From Parvularcula sp. IMCC14364 (GTDB lineage Bacteria; Pseudomonadota; Alphaproteobacteria; Caulobacterales; Parvularculaceae), in assembly GCF_030758415.1 (NCBI RefSeq), contig NZ_CP132334.1:186001-250000 (forward strand): a stretch of DNA of 64,000 bases, in the 5' to 3' direction. Position 1 is the stretch's first letter, and each line of letters opens with the position of its first letter. Under the pieces are notes generated by a model that did no database searches, had not been told where the DNA came from, and saw nothing but the letters and a program-made list of their open reading frames with translations. Below are positions 19,186-28,379 of the stretch, in pieces. The translations under genes and the position numbers were made by a program.

Positions 19186-20189
19186 TAACAGGCAGTTTGG
19201 CAAAACCAGGCATCGTTATTGTAAACTATAACAGCCTGGACTATGTGGTTGAGGCAATCGCCAGTGTGCAATCCGCCAAGCAGCTTGCCGGTAAAACGCG
19301 CATAATTGTGGTAGACAATGCGTCCACGACTCATACTTTCGAAAACCTTCATGCGGCTGTGCAGAAAAGTGTCGATGGGTCGGTTGCAACTGCCAATCAG
19401 GCTGGTCCAAGGGTCTGTTTCACTTCAGGTTGTTCAAAGACGTCGGAAATTGCGATTATCAAGGCGCAGCGAAATGACGGGTTTGCGTCTGGCTGCAACA
19501 TCGGGTTGCGCTACCTGTATGAGACAGAGGTAGATTTTTTTCTGCTGTTAAATCCTGATACTGTGATTGATGAAAATGCCTTGCAGGCATTTGCCGTAAA
19601 ATTATCCGGTGATACCAGCTATGGCTTAGTTGGGGCTACACTGATGAATACGCAGGGTAAGTCAGTCTCACAGGCTTGTAGTGGCGCAAAGTTGCATGGT
19701 TGGTCTTTACTGGGCAAAAATCTCGGTGCAGGACTTTCAAAAGAAGCACTGCCTTCAGAGGGTGAAGTCGAGCAATCATTGTCTTATCCGGTTGGCGCTG
19801 CCATTGCATTTCGGCGGGACTGGCTGGAGCATGTGGGCTTCATGGATGAGCGTTACTTTCTCTACTATGAAGAAGCCGACTGGTGCCGGGCCGGCGCTGA
19901 CAGATACAGGCCGGGCTGGGCAAAAAATGCTGTTGTCTATCATCACCATGGAGCGACAGCAGGCAGTAATCTCGCTGCTCAAAAACGCAGCGCGCTTGCG
20001 GATTATCACATGATACGATCCAGAATGCTCTTTGCCCTGAAATGGTATCGGTTCAATTTACCTGTGATCCTGATATTGACCTTGATTCAGTCGGGCAGAC
20101 GGTTCCTGCGTGGCCAGAAGGAGCAGGCGCGGGCGGTGCTGCAGGCAGGGGTGCCGGGTGCTGCCAGAAAATATATACCGCATGCGTGA
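19182..20189 (+). CDS. Glycosyltransferase family 2 (rhamnosyltransferase-like)
   Basis: 335 residues. GT-A fold with VIVNYNSLDYVVEAIASV at the start, VVDNAST, LLLNPDTVIDENAL as the metal-binding region and YFLYYEEADWCRAG near the catalytic base. This pattern is common in rhamnosyl- and galactosyltransferases of polysaccharide loci. A hydrophobic stretch near residue 290 could be a peripheral membrane helix. ATG 19182 overlaps the EpsI stop by 4 bases and the end overlaps the next gene by 8 bases. Confidence 0.82.
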   Translation: MITGSLAKPGIVIVNYNSLDYVVEAIASVQSAKQLAGKTRIIVVDNASTTHTFENLHAAVQKSVDGSVATANQAGPRVCFTSGCSKTSEIAIIKAQRNDGFASGCNIGLRYLYETEVDFFLLLNPDTVIDENALQAFAVKLSGDTSYGLVGATLMNTQGKSVSQACSGAKLHGWSLLGKNLGAGLSKEALPSEGEVEQSLSYPVGAAIAFRRDWLEHVGFMDERYFLYYEEADWCRAGADRYRPGWAKNAVVYHHHGATAGSNLAAQKRSALADYHMIRSRMLFALKWYRFNLPVILILTLIQSGRRFLRGQKEQARAVLQAGVPGAARKYIPHA

Positions 20190-21270
20190 TACATTCATCT
20201 CCATAAGCGCCGTGGGTTTTGTGCTGGTCGTGATGGTCGGGTTGATCTTTACCGGCCTGATGACTGGGGCACCGGCAAAAACATCACAGGCATCTGCGCC
20301 AGGTATTGTCGGTGCAGATGCGGAAGTGCGGCACCCAGGCTCTGTTGTGCAACTGATTGAAAAAGCAAACGCCGGTAGCGTGGTAAAGTTACCGCAAGGT
20401 CAGCATGGCTCTTTGAAGCTGAATGGTCTGCACTTTGATGAGCCTGTAATCGTTGACGGCTCATCGGGGTCGGTTTTCTCCAGAATTATTTTACGAGACG
20501 TGCGTAACCTGCATTTTCGCAATGTCACAATAGAAGCCGGGACGACCACAGATCACATCGGTGATTTTGCTGTAACAATGATGCGCAGTCACGGTGTTCG
20601 CGTAGAATCAAGTCACGTCAGCTGGAGTGATGACCGAAACTGGGCCAATGATGGCAGCGGCATGACCGCACGCCTGTCGAGTGATGTCCTGATTGCAGAT
20701 ACTGTTTTTCATAATAACTTTACCGGCCTGGTCATCAGGGATGCTGATAACATCACCATTCAAGGCAATATATTCAGAGATTTACGCCGCGACGGCATCA
20801 ATGTGTCAGGCACTGTCAATATCGTCATTGATCAGAATATGTGTACGGATTTTCACCCTGTCCGCCCGCAGGATCATCCGGACTGCATCCAGTTCTGGAA
20901 TGATACGGCAGTGCGAAGTAATGAAAATATTCGCATCACGGGCAACCGAATTCTTCGGGGGGAAGGTGGCGTCTCGCAAGGCATCTTCCTGGCCGGTCAA
21001 AAGCCGGGCTTGCCTCACAGGAATATCCTTATCGAGAATAATCATATCCATCAGGCCATGGGGCAGGGCATTTTTATCCGTAAAGCCGATAATGCAATTA
21101 TTCGCGGTAACATTGTACGTGCAGCTCCTCCTGTGGAACATACGCCGGTTATTACGGTGCGCTCGCCTGTTTCTGATATTCTCATAGAGGGGAACCGTGC
21201 TGCCAGAATAGACGTGGCATCGGATGTCCTGGAAGGCGCCGTGACATTGCGGGACAATGCTCATCCCTGA
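20182..21270 (+). CDS. Right-handed parallel beta-helix (pectate-lyase-like) protein
   Basis: 362 residues. A short N-terminal membrane helix or signal (ISAVGFVLVVMVGLIFTGLM) is followed by repeated strand-turn units of NIxIxxN type (NITIQGNIFRDL, NIRITGNRIL, NILIENNHIH, NAIIRGNIV), the signature of a parallel beta-helix. Such proteins in polysaccharide operons are often lyases, epimerases or polymer-binding proteins; no catalytic residues could be assigned. ATG 20182 is preferred over an upstream in-frame start at 20110 because it matches the hydrophobic N-terminus and overlaps the previous stop. Last gene of the operon. Confidence 0.78.
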   Translation: MRDTFISISAVGFVLVVMVGLIFTGLMTGAPAKTSQASAPGIVGADAEVRHPGSVVQLIEKANAGSVVKLPQGQHGSLKLNGLHFDEPVIVDGSSGSVFSRIILRDVRNLHFRNVTIEAGTTTDHIGDFAVTMMRSHGVRVESSHVSWSDDRNWANDGSGMTARLSSDVLIADTVFHNNFTGLVIRDADNITIQGNIFRDLRRDGINVSGTVNIVIDQNMCTDFHPVRPQDHPDCIQFWNDTAVRSNENIRITGNRILRGEGGVSQGIFLAGQKPGLPHRNILIENNHIHQAMGQGIFIRKADNAIIRGNIVRAAPPVEHTPVITVRSPVSDILIEGNRAARIDVASDVLEGAVTLRDNAHP

Positions 21271-21357
21271 ACGGTAAGAACAACTGCCCCAAAGACACAT
21301 GAAATTGCCTTCCCTGTCGGCACACATTATGACGGCTGAACCGGAGGACAGTTTCAG

Positions 21358-22896
21358 ATGCAGTCAAGTGACGGAAGTGAAAGCGCAGGCCAGGCAGAAG
21401 TCTCAACTGAGGCGTCAACGCAAACGGCGGCAGGCCAGCCAGTGCAGGAATTATCACCTGAAGTAATCGCCATGGAAGGCAACCTCCAGCCAGTATATGA
21501 AACGCTGGAGCCACTGCTTGGGGCAGAGCAGGCCGAGAGCATAACCAGAATTCTCTCGCAGGCGCTGGTCTGGGGACGTGACTCGCTACTCACCTGGAAT
21601 ATGCTCCTGCAACTGGGGCTGCTCATGGGGGCAATGATCCCGGCGATTATGTTCGGGCCGCGCCTCAAGCAATTCATTATCAATCAGGTGACACAACGGG
21701 TGCCTTACGGCATATTGAAACGCGCAGCGCGAGCGCTTGCGACCATTGCGACACCCATTGCCCTGTTCATCACCATTTCCATTTTTATTGCGGCTCTGGG
21801 CGCGATGGGACAAAGCACCGGCGTGATGGAGGCCGGGCGCAGCCTTCTGTCAGCCTGGATACTTGTGCGATTGGTCACGTTGATCATTCAGTCCCCGTTC
21901 TGGTCGAAAGTTGCCTTCTATACAATCTGGCCAATCATGGCACTCGATGCCTTTGGCGTGCTGGATAACGTGCTGTTCCAGCTGGAGCAGATGTCGGTCA
22001 CGCTGTCACCGGGAGATGCCGAGCAGGGTATTCCCGCCGCCAAGATCACGCTTCTGGATGTATTCCGGGCAGCAATCATATTTGGCCTGTTTTTCTGGCT
22101 CGCCAATGTGCTGAGTAATTTCATTACCAGCCGGATTGAGAAGGTTGACGAACTGAACCCGTCGCTCAAAGCGATGTTCTCGAAAATTCTCGATCTGGTA
22201 CTGCCTATTGTGGCGCTGTTGCTGGCGCTTCAGTTTGTCGGCTTCAATCTTGCCAGCCTTGCGATTTTTGGCGGTGCCGTTGGCTTGGGTATCGGTCTGG
22301 GCCTTCAGCGCCTGATTTCCAATTTTGCCGCCGGGATAACGCTATTGGCGGATAAATCCATCAAGCCCGGTGATGTGATTGAAGTGGAGGACACCTTTGG
22401 CTGGATTACGGCCATGAACACCCGATATGTGGCTGTGCGCACACGTGACGGTACCGAGCATCTGGTGCCCAATGACACCTTCATGAATGAGGGGGTCATC
22501 AACTGGTCCCATCAGGACAAGGTGGTCCGCATCCATGCGCCCTTCGGCATTACTTATGGTCATCGCGATGTGCGACAGGTTCAGAAGGCGGTCGAGGATC
22601 TGGCTGTGACGGTTGACCGCGTACTGGAGAAGCCCCGCCCGCGCTGTAATCTTGTTGAGTTCGGCGACAGTTCCGTCAACTTTGACCTTCGTTTCTGGAT
22701 AAACGACCCCCGCAACGGGATCACAAATGTGCGTTCGGATGTGATGATGGCTATCTGGGACTGGCTGCATGAACAGGAAATCGAAATTCCCTTTCCGCAA
22801 CGTGATTTGCATATCCGGTCCAGCAGCATTAGCCTGCCCGCGGAAATGCCTGCAACGGGCGTGAGGTTGGGAACACCTGAAGAACCCGGGAGTTGA
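21358..22896 (+). CDS. MscS-family mechanosensitive channel
   Basis: 512 residues. A polar N-terminal extension and several membrane helices precede the pore-lining helix and beta domain, with GGAVGLGIGLGLQRLISNFA and KSIKPGDVIEVED as the MscS signature near residues 303-345. It is longer than E. coli MscS, with extra N-terminal helices as in the larger MscS-type channels. It would release solutes on hypo-osmotic shock. ATG 21358 has GGAGGA about 10 bases upstream. Confidence 0.88.
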   Translation: MQSSDGSESAGQAEVSTEASTQTAAGQPVQELSPEVIAMEGNLQPVYETLEPLLGAEQAESITRILSQALVWGRDSLLTWNMLLQLGLLMGAMIPAIMFGPRLKQFIINQVTQRVPYGILKRAARALATIATPIALFITISIFIAALGAMGQSTGVMEAGRSLLSAWILVRLVTLIIQSPFWSKVAFYTIWPIMALDAFGVLDNVLFQLEQMSVTLSPGDAEQGIPAAKITLLDVFRAAIIFGLFFWLANVLSNFITSRIEKVDELNPSLKAMFSKILDLVLPIVALLLALQFVGFNLASLAIFGGAVGLGIGLGLQRLISNFAAGITLLADKSIKPGDVIEVEDTFGWITAMNTRYVAVRTRDGTEHLVPNDTFMNEGVINWSHQDKVVRIHAPFGITYGHRDVRQVQKAVEDLAVTVDRVLEKPRPRCNLVEFGDSSVNFDLRFWINDPRNGITNVRSDVMMAIWDWLHEQEIEIPFPQRDLHIRSSSISLPAEMPATGVRLGTPEEPGS

Positions 22897-22926
22897 TCTT
22901 CCGGTTTAGGTTGAAAGGAAAAGTCG

Positions 22927-23445
22927 ATGAAACGATTTACGAAAGCTGTACTGGCAGGCCTGTGCGTGTCTCTGCTTGCTGCCTGCGTTACAGAAACACC
23001 TTACGCCCCGCGTGGTGAAAACAGTGGCTATGGCTACTCGGAGCAAAGCATTGAAAGCAACCGCTACCGCGTTACTTTCAGGGGCAATTCGACGACGTCA
23101 CGCGAAACCGTTGAAAACTATTTGCTTTTCCGGTCTGCTGAACTGACCCTTCAAAAGGGCTACGACTATTTCGTCGTGGTTGAGGACGATACCGAGAAAA
23201 CCACACGTTATTCCGGCAGCACATTTCCAGGGCCGGCTTTTTATGGTCGTGGTCGGCCATTTCCCTATTATGGTTATGGATATTCCTGGGGTGGGTTTTA
23301 CGACGTGGATATCCGCGAGAGTAACCGCTACACGGCGATCGCCTATATCCTGATGTATAAGGGGCCAAAGCCGCGTCAGGCCAATGCCTACACAGCGCAG
23401 GAAGTAGTGGACAATCTTCGCGGCTTCGTCGTGCGCCCTCAATAG
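22927..23445 (+). CDS. CC0125/CC1285-family lipoprotein
   Basis: 172 residues. A lipoprotein signal with lipobox LAAC near residues 17-20 precedes the conserved segment YRVTFRGNSTTSRETVENYL and a GYDYFVVVEDD strand. A Tyr/Gly/Pro-rich loop (YYGYGYSWGGF) follows. This pattern matches a family known from Caulobacter and relatives whose function is unknown. AAAGGAAAAG precedes ATG 22927. Confidence 0.75.
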   Translation: MKRFTKAVLAGLCVSLLAACVTETPYAPRGENSGYGYSEQSIESNRYRVTFRGNSTTSRETVENYLLFRSAELTLQKGYDYFVVVEDDTEKTTRYSGSTFPGPAFYGRGRPFPYYGYGYSWGGFYDVDIRESNRYTAIAYILMYKGPKPRQANAYTAQEVVDNLRGFVVRPQ

Positions 23446-23555
23446 CGCCGGGTAAATCCGGACCATATATAAGACCATATAAATTGTTGCCCCCGGAGGC
23501 GGCCCCGGTATGCTGCATGGCATAACGTATAACGGGCAATCAGAGGGTGGCTGGC

Positions 23556-24893
23556 ATGGCTGAATTAGGCGCATATGGTTTTTGGGGCATAACGGCTGCC
23601 GTATTCCTGTTGTTATTTATACTGGGGCGCGGCGACCGCTTCCCGCTCTGGATCAGGGTCTTTGTCGGCCTCTTCATTGGCGGTGCTGTTGGGTACATCT
23701 TTTCCGAACAGACCGGCGCCATTCAGGCAATCAAGTTTTTCGGCGATGCGTTTGTAAAGCTGATCCGCATGTTGATCGTGCCGTTAATCTTCACGACGAT
23801 TACAGCCGGCATGATTGCCATGGGAGATCCAAAAAGACTTGGCTCCCTCGGTGTGCGCACGATTTTTCTGTATATGTGTACGACCCTCTTTGCGGTTGTT
23901 ATTGGTCTGGTTTTTGGCACGATCTTCCAGCCGGGCATCGGCGTGGATTATGTAAGCGCTTCGCAGGATGCTGCAGCGACCATCAATAGCCGACTGGACG
24001 CAGCAGCAGGGCTCAGTATTGCTGATCGGTTGCTGGCCGTCATCCCGGCCAACCCGGTTCAGGCGATGGCGACGGCAGACGTTTTGCCGATCATCTTTTT
24101 CTCAATTCTGTTTGGTGTTGGCATCCTGTCTGCCGGGGAGCGGGGACAGCGTGTTGGCGAAGTCATGGAAAGTGCCGCTGACAGCATCATCAAAATGACT
24201 GGCTTCGTGATGGCGCTGGCACCTTACGGTGTTTATGCTCTCATGGCCTGGGTGCTCGGCACACAAGGGCTTGGTGTGCTGGTCAATCTCGGCAAGCTGG
24301 CCATAGCGCTGTATCTCGCAGCAGCCGTTCATATCCTGCTTGTTTATGGCGGGATTATACGCATTGTTCTGGGGCTGCCCTTCATACGGTTCCTGCGCGG
24401 TATTCTGGACGCGATGGCTACAGCCTACTCAACCGCCTCATCGTCGGCGACGTTGCCTGTCACGATCTCCAACGTGAATCGCAATCTTGGTGTGGATAAA
24501 TCTGTCGCTGGCTCAGTGCTGCCGCTCGGCGCAACGATCAATATGGATGGCACGTCCATTTACCTTGGTCTTGTGGCCCTGTTTGCGGCGCAGGCGCTCG
24601 GCATTGAGCTGACATTGATGCAATATGTCGGCATAGCTGTGACGGCGGTGGTCGTGTCCATCGGCGCAGCAGGTATTCCGTCAGCCTCCCTGTTTCTGGC
24701 TTTCACGGTCCTGTCAGTTTTTGGCGTGACAGAAGAGCAGGCCGTCCTCATCATCGCCTTCATCTTCCCGTTTGACCGTCTGCTTGATATGATGCGAACC
24801 CTGACCAATGTGACGGGTGATGCCGCGGTGGCTACTGCTGTTGGTAAATGGGAAGGTGCTCTTGATGAAGATATTTTCCGCGGCAAGGTCTGA
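23556..24893 (+). CDS. Dicarboxylate/amino acid:cation symporter (DctA/GltP family)
   Basis: 445-residue glutamate transporter-fold protein with about eight membrane helices and two re-entrant loops. The substrate site shows the serine-rich hairpin YSTASSSATLPVTIS and the TM7 NMDGT motif (GATINMDGTSIYLG). FDRLLDMMRTLTNVTGD corresponds to TM8. It couples uptake of C4-dicarboxylates, glutamate or aspartate to Na+ or H+. ATG 23556 has GAGGG about 8 bases upstream; the in-frame GTG at 23547 overlaps that site. A small asparaginase-like gene follows 3 bases after the stop, suggesting shared amino acid use. Confidence 0.88.
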   Translation: MAELGAYGFWGITAAVFLLLFILGRGDRFPLWIRVFVGLFIGGAVGYIFSEQTGAIQAIKFFGDAFVKLIRMLIVPLIFTTITAGMIAMGDPKRLGSLGVRTIFLYMCTTLFAVVIGLVFGTIFQPGIGVDYVSASQDAAATINSRLDAAAGLSIADRLLAVIPANPVQAMATADVLPIIFFSILFGVGILSAGERGQRVGEVMESAADSIIKMTGFVMALAPYGVYALMAWVLGTQGLGVLVNLGKLAIALYLAAAVHILLVYGGIIRIVLGLPFIRFLRGILDAMATAYSTASSSATLPVTISNVNRNLGVDKSVAGSVLPLGATINMDGTSIYLGLVALFAAQALGIELTLMQYVGIAVTAVVVSIGAAGIPSASLFLAFTVLSVFGVTEEQAVLIIAFIFPFDRLLDMMRTLTNVTGDAAVATAVGKWEGALDEDIFRGKV

Positions 24894-24896
24894 GCC

Positions 24897-25391
24897 ATGG
24901 CGCGGGACGTTCGCATCCTGATTACGGGGGGCACGCTCGATAAGATCCATGACCCTTTTTCAGAGTCACTGGCTTTTTCGAGAGACGGCGCCACGCAGAT
25001 ACCGGAAATTCTCCATTACAGCCGGTGCCATTTCCCCGCCGTCCAGCAGTTGATGCAGATTGACAGTCTGGACATGACGGAAGACCATCGGGAGCAGATT
25101 GTTTCTGCCATCAAGACGGCAAAAGAAAAATCCATTGTCATCACGCACGGCACCAGCACCATGGGCGAGACGGCACGGTTTATCGCAGCGTCTGAAATAG
25201 CCAAAACGATTGTACTGACTGGTGCGATGCGGCCGTTTTCCCTCGGTTTCTCTGATGGGCCTTTCAATATGGGCGGGGCCATTGTGGCATCTCAGACCCT
25301 CAAAAAAGGCGTTTATGGCGTGATGAATGGTCGGATAATTGAAGCGCAGGACCTCAATAAAAATACTGAACTGGGCCGCTTTGACGCCTGA
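24897..25391 (+). CDS. Asparaginase-like protein, N-terminal domain only
   Basis: 164 residues, about half the length of a typical asparaginase. It keeps the two nucleophilic threonine motifs: ILITGGTLDKI near residues 7-17 and VITHGTSTMGETA near 80-92. LTGAMRPFSLGFSDGPFN is also present. The C-terminal domain is absent and the stop is clean, so this may be a single-domain family member rather than a broken gene; I recall similarly short asparaginase-domain proteins in proteobacteria. It lies 3 bases after the symporter gene, so it may act on imported amino acids. Confidence 0.75.
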   Translation: MARDVRILITGGTLDKIHDPFSESLAFSRDGATQIPEILHYSRCHFPAVQQLMQIDSLDMTEDHREQIVSAIKTAKEKSIVITHGTSTMGETARFIAASEIAKTIVLTGAMRPFSLGFSDGPFNMGGAIVASQTLKKGVYGVMNGRIIEAQDLNKNTELGRFDA

Positions 25392-25678
25392 GATGAAATA
25401 CGGGCCATAAGAATATATTCGATAAATCAGCTTAAAGATATTTTTCAATATACAGAATCTTAAGCAAGATTCCTGATCAGCCTTAATGCTGAAGCCATAA
25501 AGATCGTTGATAATTATGGGCCTTGGCTGAATAGCTAACAGATATTTACCATGATTATTAAACATGTCTGCCGACAGGTTCTCTTTTGGTAATCAGTGCA
25601 TTAACCATTTATCCAAACAGGTTGTTAATTCAGGCAAGGTAACTTGGGACGTGTGCCCCGAGAAAGTAGAGTAGTGCC
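25392..25678. other. AT-rich intergenic region before the Tad cluster
   Basis: 287 bases with no convincing gene or strong hairpin. It is clearly more AT-rich than its neighbours and probably contains the promoter of the pilus gene cluster, but no specific site was assigned. Confidence 0.3.
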
Positions 25679-27058
25679 ATGCCAAATAAATATATGAAAA
25701 AAGGCCTCCGGCGGTTCCTGAAAGAAACAGGTGGCAACGTCGCCATGATGACGGCCCTTGTTGCTGGCCCCCTGACGCTGACGCTGGGCGGGGCAGTTGA
25801 TCTCATGCGATTTGCGGCTGCGAAAGCCGAATTGCGCGGTGCGGTGGATGCCGGCCTCCTGGCCGCAGCACATCTTGATAATGATACGAATGTAGAGACG
25901 GAAATTCAGCGCTATTTGCAAAGCAACCTGGACCACAGGTTCATGGACTACCGGAATGTGAACGTAACCGTCACAGAAGAGCGTCGCTTGAATGGCAAGT
26001 TCGTAGACATCAATGCGGACATCACCATCGATACATTCTTCCTCGGCATGATGGGCAAGGACTCAGTTACGGTATCTGTGACGTCCTCAGGTGAGCAGAC
26101 ATATACAGCTGTAGAAGTTGCGCTGGTCGTTGATATTTCATCCTCGATGAACGGTTCACGTCTGGTCAATCTTCGCACAGCGATGGATACATTCATCGAG
26201 ACGGTGCTTAAGGAGGAAGTCGCAGACATCACGTCCATCAGCATTATACCATTTGGCGGCCACGTGAATGTGGGCGATGACTACAAGCATTTTGCCAATC
26301 TGGATAACGAGGATGACAATGACGATACGGACCATTCGGACGGCCACAAATATAATGGCTGTTTCGAGCTGTTGCCGGAAGATTACAGTGACAATACCTT
26401 CGAGCTGCATGATGGCGAGTGGCGAGATATCACACCGCATTTCTGGAAATATGTGAATTTCAATCCATGGTGCCCGTCAGGTAATAACGAGGCAATTTTC
26501 CTCTCCAACAACCCGGATGAACTGAAAGATCTGGTCGAAGCCTTTACGCTGTCTGATGGCACAGGCATGGACATTGGTGCTGCCTGGGGCCTGAAGGCGC
26601 TTTCGCCTAAAATGCGCGGTGTTCTGAAGGGCGACTTCGAGGATGTGCGCCCGACAGATTATAACAGCGATACAATCAAGGCACTGGTGATGATGACCGA
26701 TGGCGGCATCACCCCACAGTTTCGTCCGACACAATCCGGCTGTATCCGGGCACGTGACAATAACCTTGCTCATAATGACCATAAGGAGTGTCAGGAGTTT
26801 CTGTTCGAAGACGAGACGTATCGTCACACAAAGAGTGTTGCTGTCGACTATTTCGAGGACGTTTGTGCAGAAGCTGTTGAGAATAACATTCTTGTTTTCA
26901 CTATCGGCTTTGAAATCAGTGCAGGCAGTAATCAGGACATATATCTGCGTGGATGCCCACAGAACGAGTCCCAGTATTACTTTGTCGAGAGTACAGATAT
27001 TGAAGCGGCGTTTTCTTCCATTGCCGCCAGTATCAATGGCATTCGTCTGACGATGTAA
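25679..27058 (+). CDS. TadG-like pilus assembly protein with von Willebrand A domain
   Basis: 459 residues. The N-terminal TadE/G-type membrane segment (GGNVAMMTALVAGPLTLTLGGAVDL) is followed by a periplasmic region. A vWA domain begins near residue 140, with the MIDAS motif DISSSM and later GTGMDIGAAWG and MMTDGG. An acidic insertion (DNEDDNDDTDHSDG) lies inside the vWA domain. TadG proteins help anchor or assemble Flp pili. It opens a five-gene same-strand run of TadE/F/G-type genes. No pilin, ATPase or secretin gene is present, so the core Tad machinery must be elsewhere. Confidence 0.8.
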   Translation: MPNKYMKKGLRRFLKETGGNVAMMTALVAGPLTLTLGGAVDLMRFAAAKAELRGAVDAGLLAAAHLDNDTNVETEIQRYLQSNLDHRFMDYRNVNVTVTEERRLNGKFVDINADITIDTFFLGMMGKDSVTVSVTSSGEQTYTAVEVALVVDISSSMNGSRLVNLRTAMDTFIETVLKEEVADITSISIIPFGGHVNVGDDYKHFANLDNEDDNDDTDHSDGHKYNGCFELLPEDYSDNTFELHDGEWRDITPHFWKYVNFNPWCPSGNNEAIFLSNNPDELKDLVEAFTLSDGTGMDIGAAWGLKALSPKMRGVLKGDFEDVRPTDYNSDTIKALVMMTDGGITPQFRPTQSGCIRARDNNLAHNDHKECQEFLFEDETYRHTKSVAVDYFEDVCAEAVENNILVFTIGFEISAGSNQDIYLRGCPQNESQYYFVESTDIEAAFSSIAASINGIRLTM

Positions 27059-27070
27059 GGCAAGAATCCC

Positions 27071-27691
27071 GTGTTCAATCGAAAACATCAATCCAGACCG
27101 GTCACATCCTGGCGTCGATTTTTACGACGGCAGGATGGCTCCATGTCTGTTGAATTTGCTATTATTGGCCCACTATTCTTTGGTCTGATATTTTCAGCTT
27201 TTGAATCCGGATATATGTATGTCAAAATCGCCGTGGTCGAACTGGCCATGGATGAGGTTGTGCGTCAGATTTATACAGGCAACGCCCAAACTGACGGGTT
27301 ATCCCGCAATGACCTGATCGAGTTATTCTGTGATGAAGTCGACCATATCATGGAGTGTGACACCAGTAACGTCACTATTCAGCAGCAAACCTTCTCTGGT
27401 TATGGCGGCAATACCATCAACGCAGCCGTGTGCCGCAATACAGAAGATACACTGGATGATGATGATCTACCCGCCTATGCCTTGACTGGCAGTGGGCAGA
27501 TTGTTTTTTTTCGTTTCTGCATCACAACAGATGTTCTGGTACCCAGCCTGAAAAAACTTACATTCAGCGGTGCGAATTTTGCGCTCCAGCTACCTGAAAC
27601 TGCAGATGGCAGATATGCCATTACAGCCTCTGCAATTTTCCGCAACGAACCATATACCGGCATTGCTGGCGGTGGTGGTGCAGGAAGCTGA
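27071..27691 (+). CDS. TadE-like minor pilin/pilus assembly protein
   Basis: 206 residues. After a basic start, RRQDGSMSVEFAIIGPLFFGLI gives the TadE prepilin-like motif (G/S-x4-E-F and hydrophobic helix). The periplasmic part has several cysteines and a Gly-rich C-terminus. GTG 27071 is the start, 12 bases after the TadG stop. It resembles the protein encoded at 28380 (both end in a FRNEP segment), so the two are likely paralogues. Confidence 0.75.
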   Translation: MFNRKHQSRPVTSWRRFLRRQDGSMSVEFAIIGPLFFGLIFSAFESGYMYVKIAVVELAMDEVVRQIYTGNAQTDGLSRNDLIELFCDEVDHIMECDTSNVTIQQQTFSGYGGNTINAAVCRNTEDTLDDDDLPAYALTGSGQIVFFRFCITTDVLVPSLKKLTFSGANFALQLPETADGRYAITASAIFRNEPYTGIAGGGGAGS

Positions 27692-27703
27692 GGATAATCA
27701 AGC

Positions 27704-28309
27704 ATGTTTGGATTAAGTCGCAAATTAAAAAAGTTCAGTAAGGACACAGATGCCGCCATCGCAATGGAATTTGCACTGGTTGCGCCACTATTTGTGCTGA
27801 TGTGCCTTGGGTCTGCTGGTATGATCGATAATTTCCGTGCCAAGAAACGTGCGCAACAGGCTGTTGATGCCGTTGCCGATCTGATGGCGCGTGCCATGGT
27901 CATGAATGATAATGAGCGCCAGAACCTGTATGATGCAGCACGCCTGACAATGGGGCAATACGGACTGGATGAGGGATCAGAAAGAATTCGTCTGCTTCTC
28001 GCTGCATGGGAATATGATGAAGATGACCATGAATGGACGCTCGTCTGGACCCGTGGGTGCCATAGCGGCACGCCGTGGACGGCGGGTGAGACCAGGGCTG
28101 GTGGCTATCTGCCGGTGGTGAATGACGGCGGCATGATCGTGCAGGCGAGAGTTCATTTCAGTTACCGAAATCCGTTTTACTTCTTTTCCGGCATAAATGC
28201 GGTTTTCGTTCACTGGTCAGCAAGGCGACCAAGATACACTGACAGAATAGAATATGTCACCGAGCCAGGGGACAGTACGGAAGAAGAATGGAATTGTGCG
28301 TATAACTAG
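27704..28309 (+). CDS. TadE/TadG-type pilus assembly protein
   Basis: 201 residues. DTDAAIAMEFALVAPLFVLMCL is the TadE-type membrane segment, followed by a helix (AQQAVDAVADLMARAMVMND) and a beta-rich domain. It is related to the protein encoded at 28981, with the same ADLMARA/VDLVSQ-type helix and an RRPRYTD/RWPRRGT segment near the end. This gives an alternating A-B-A-B paralogue arrangement in the cluster. Confidence 0.72.
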   Translation: MFGLSRKLKKFSKDTDAAIAMEFALVAPLFVLMCLGSAGMIDNFRAKKRAQQAVDAVADLMARAMVMNDNERQNLYDAARLTMGQYGLDEGSERIRLLLAAWEYDEDDHEWTLVWTRGCHSGTPWTAGETRAGGYLPVVNDGGMIVQARVHFSYRNPFYFFSGINAVFVHWSARRPRYTDRIEYVTEPGDSTEEEWNCAYN

Positions 28310-28379
28310 AGTCGCCATGGGGAAGTTTGGTGGTGATAGGTAAAGGAAATAGGCGAGGACGCGTCTGTTTGGGGACAAG

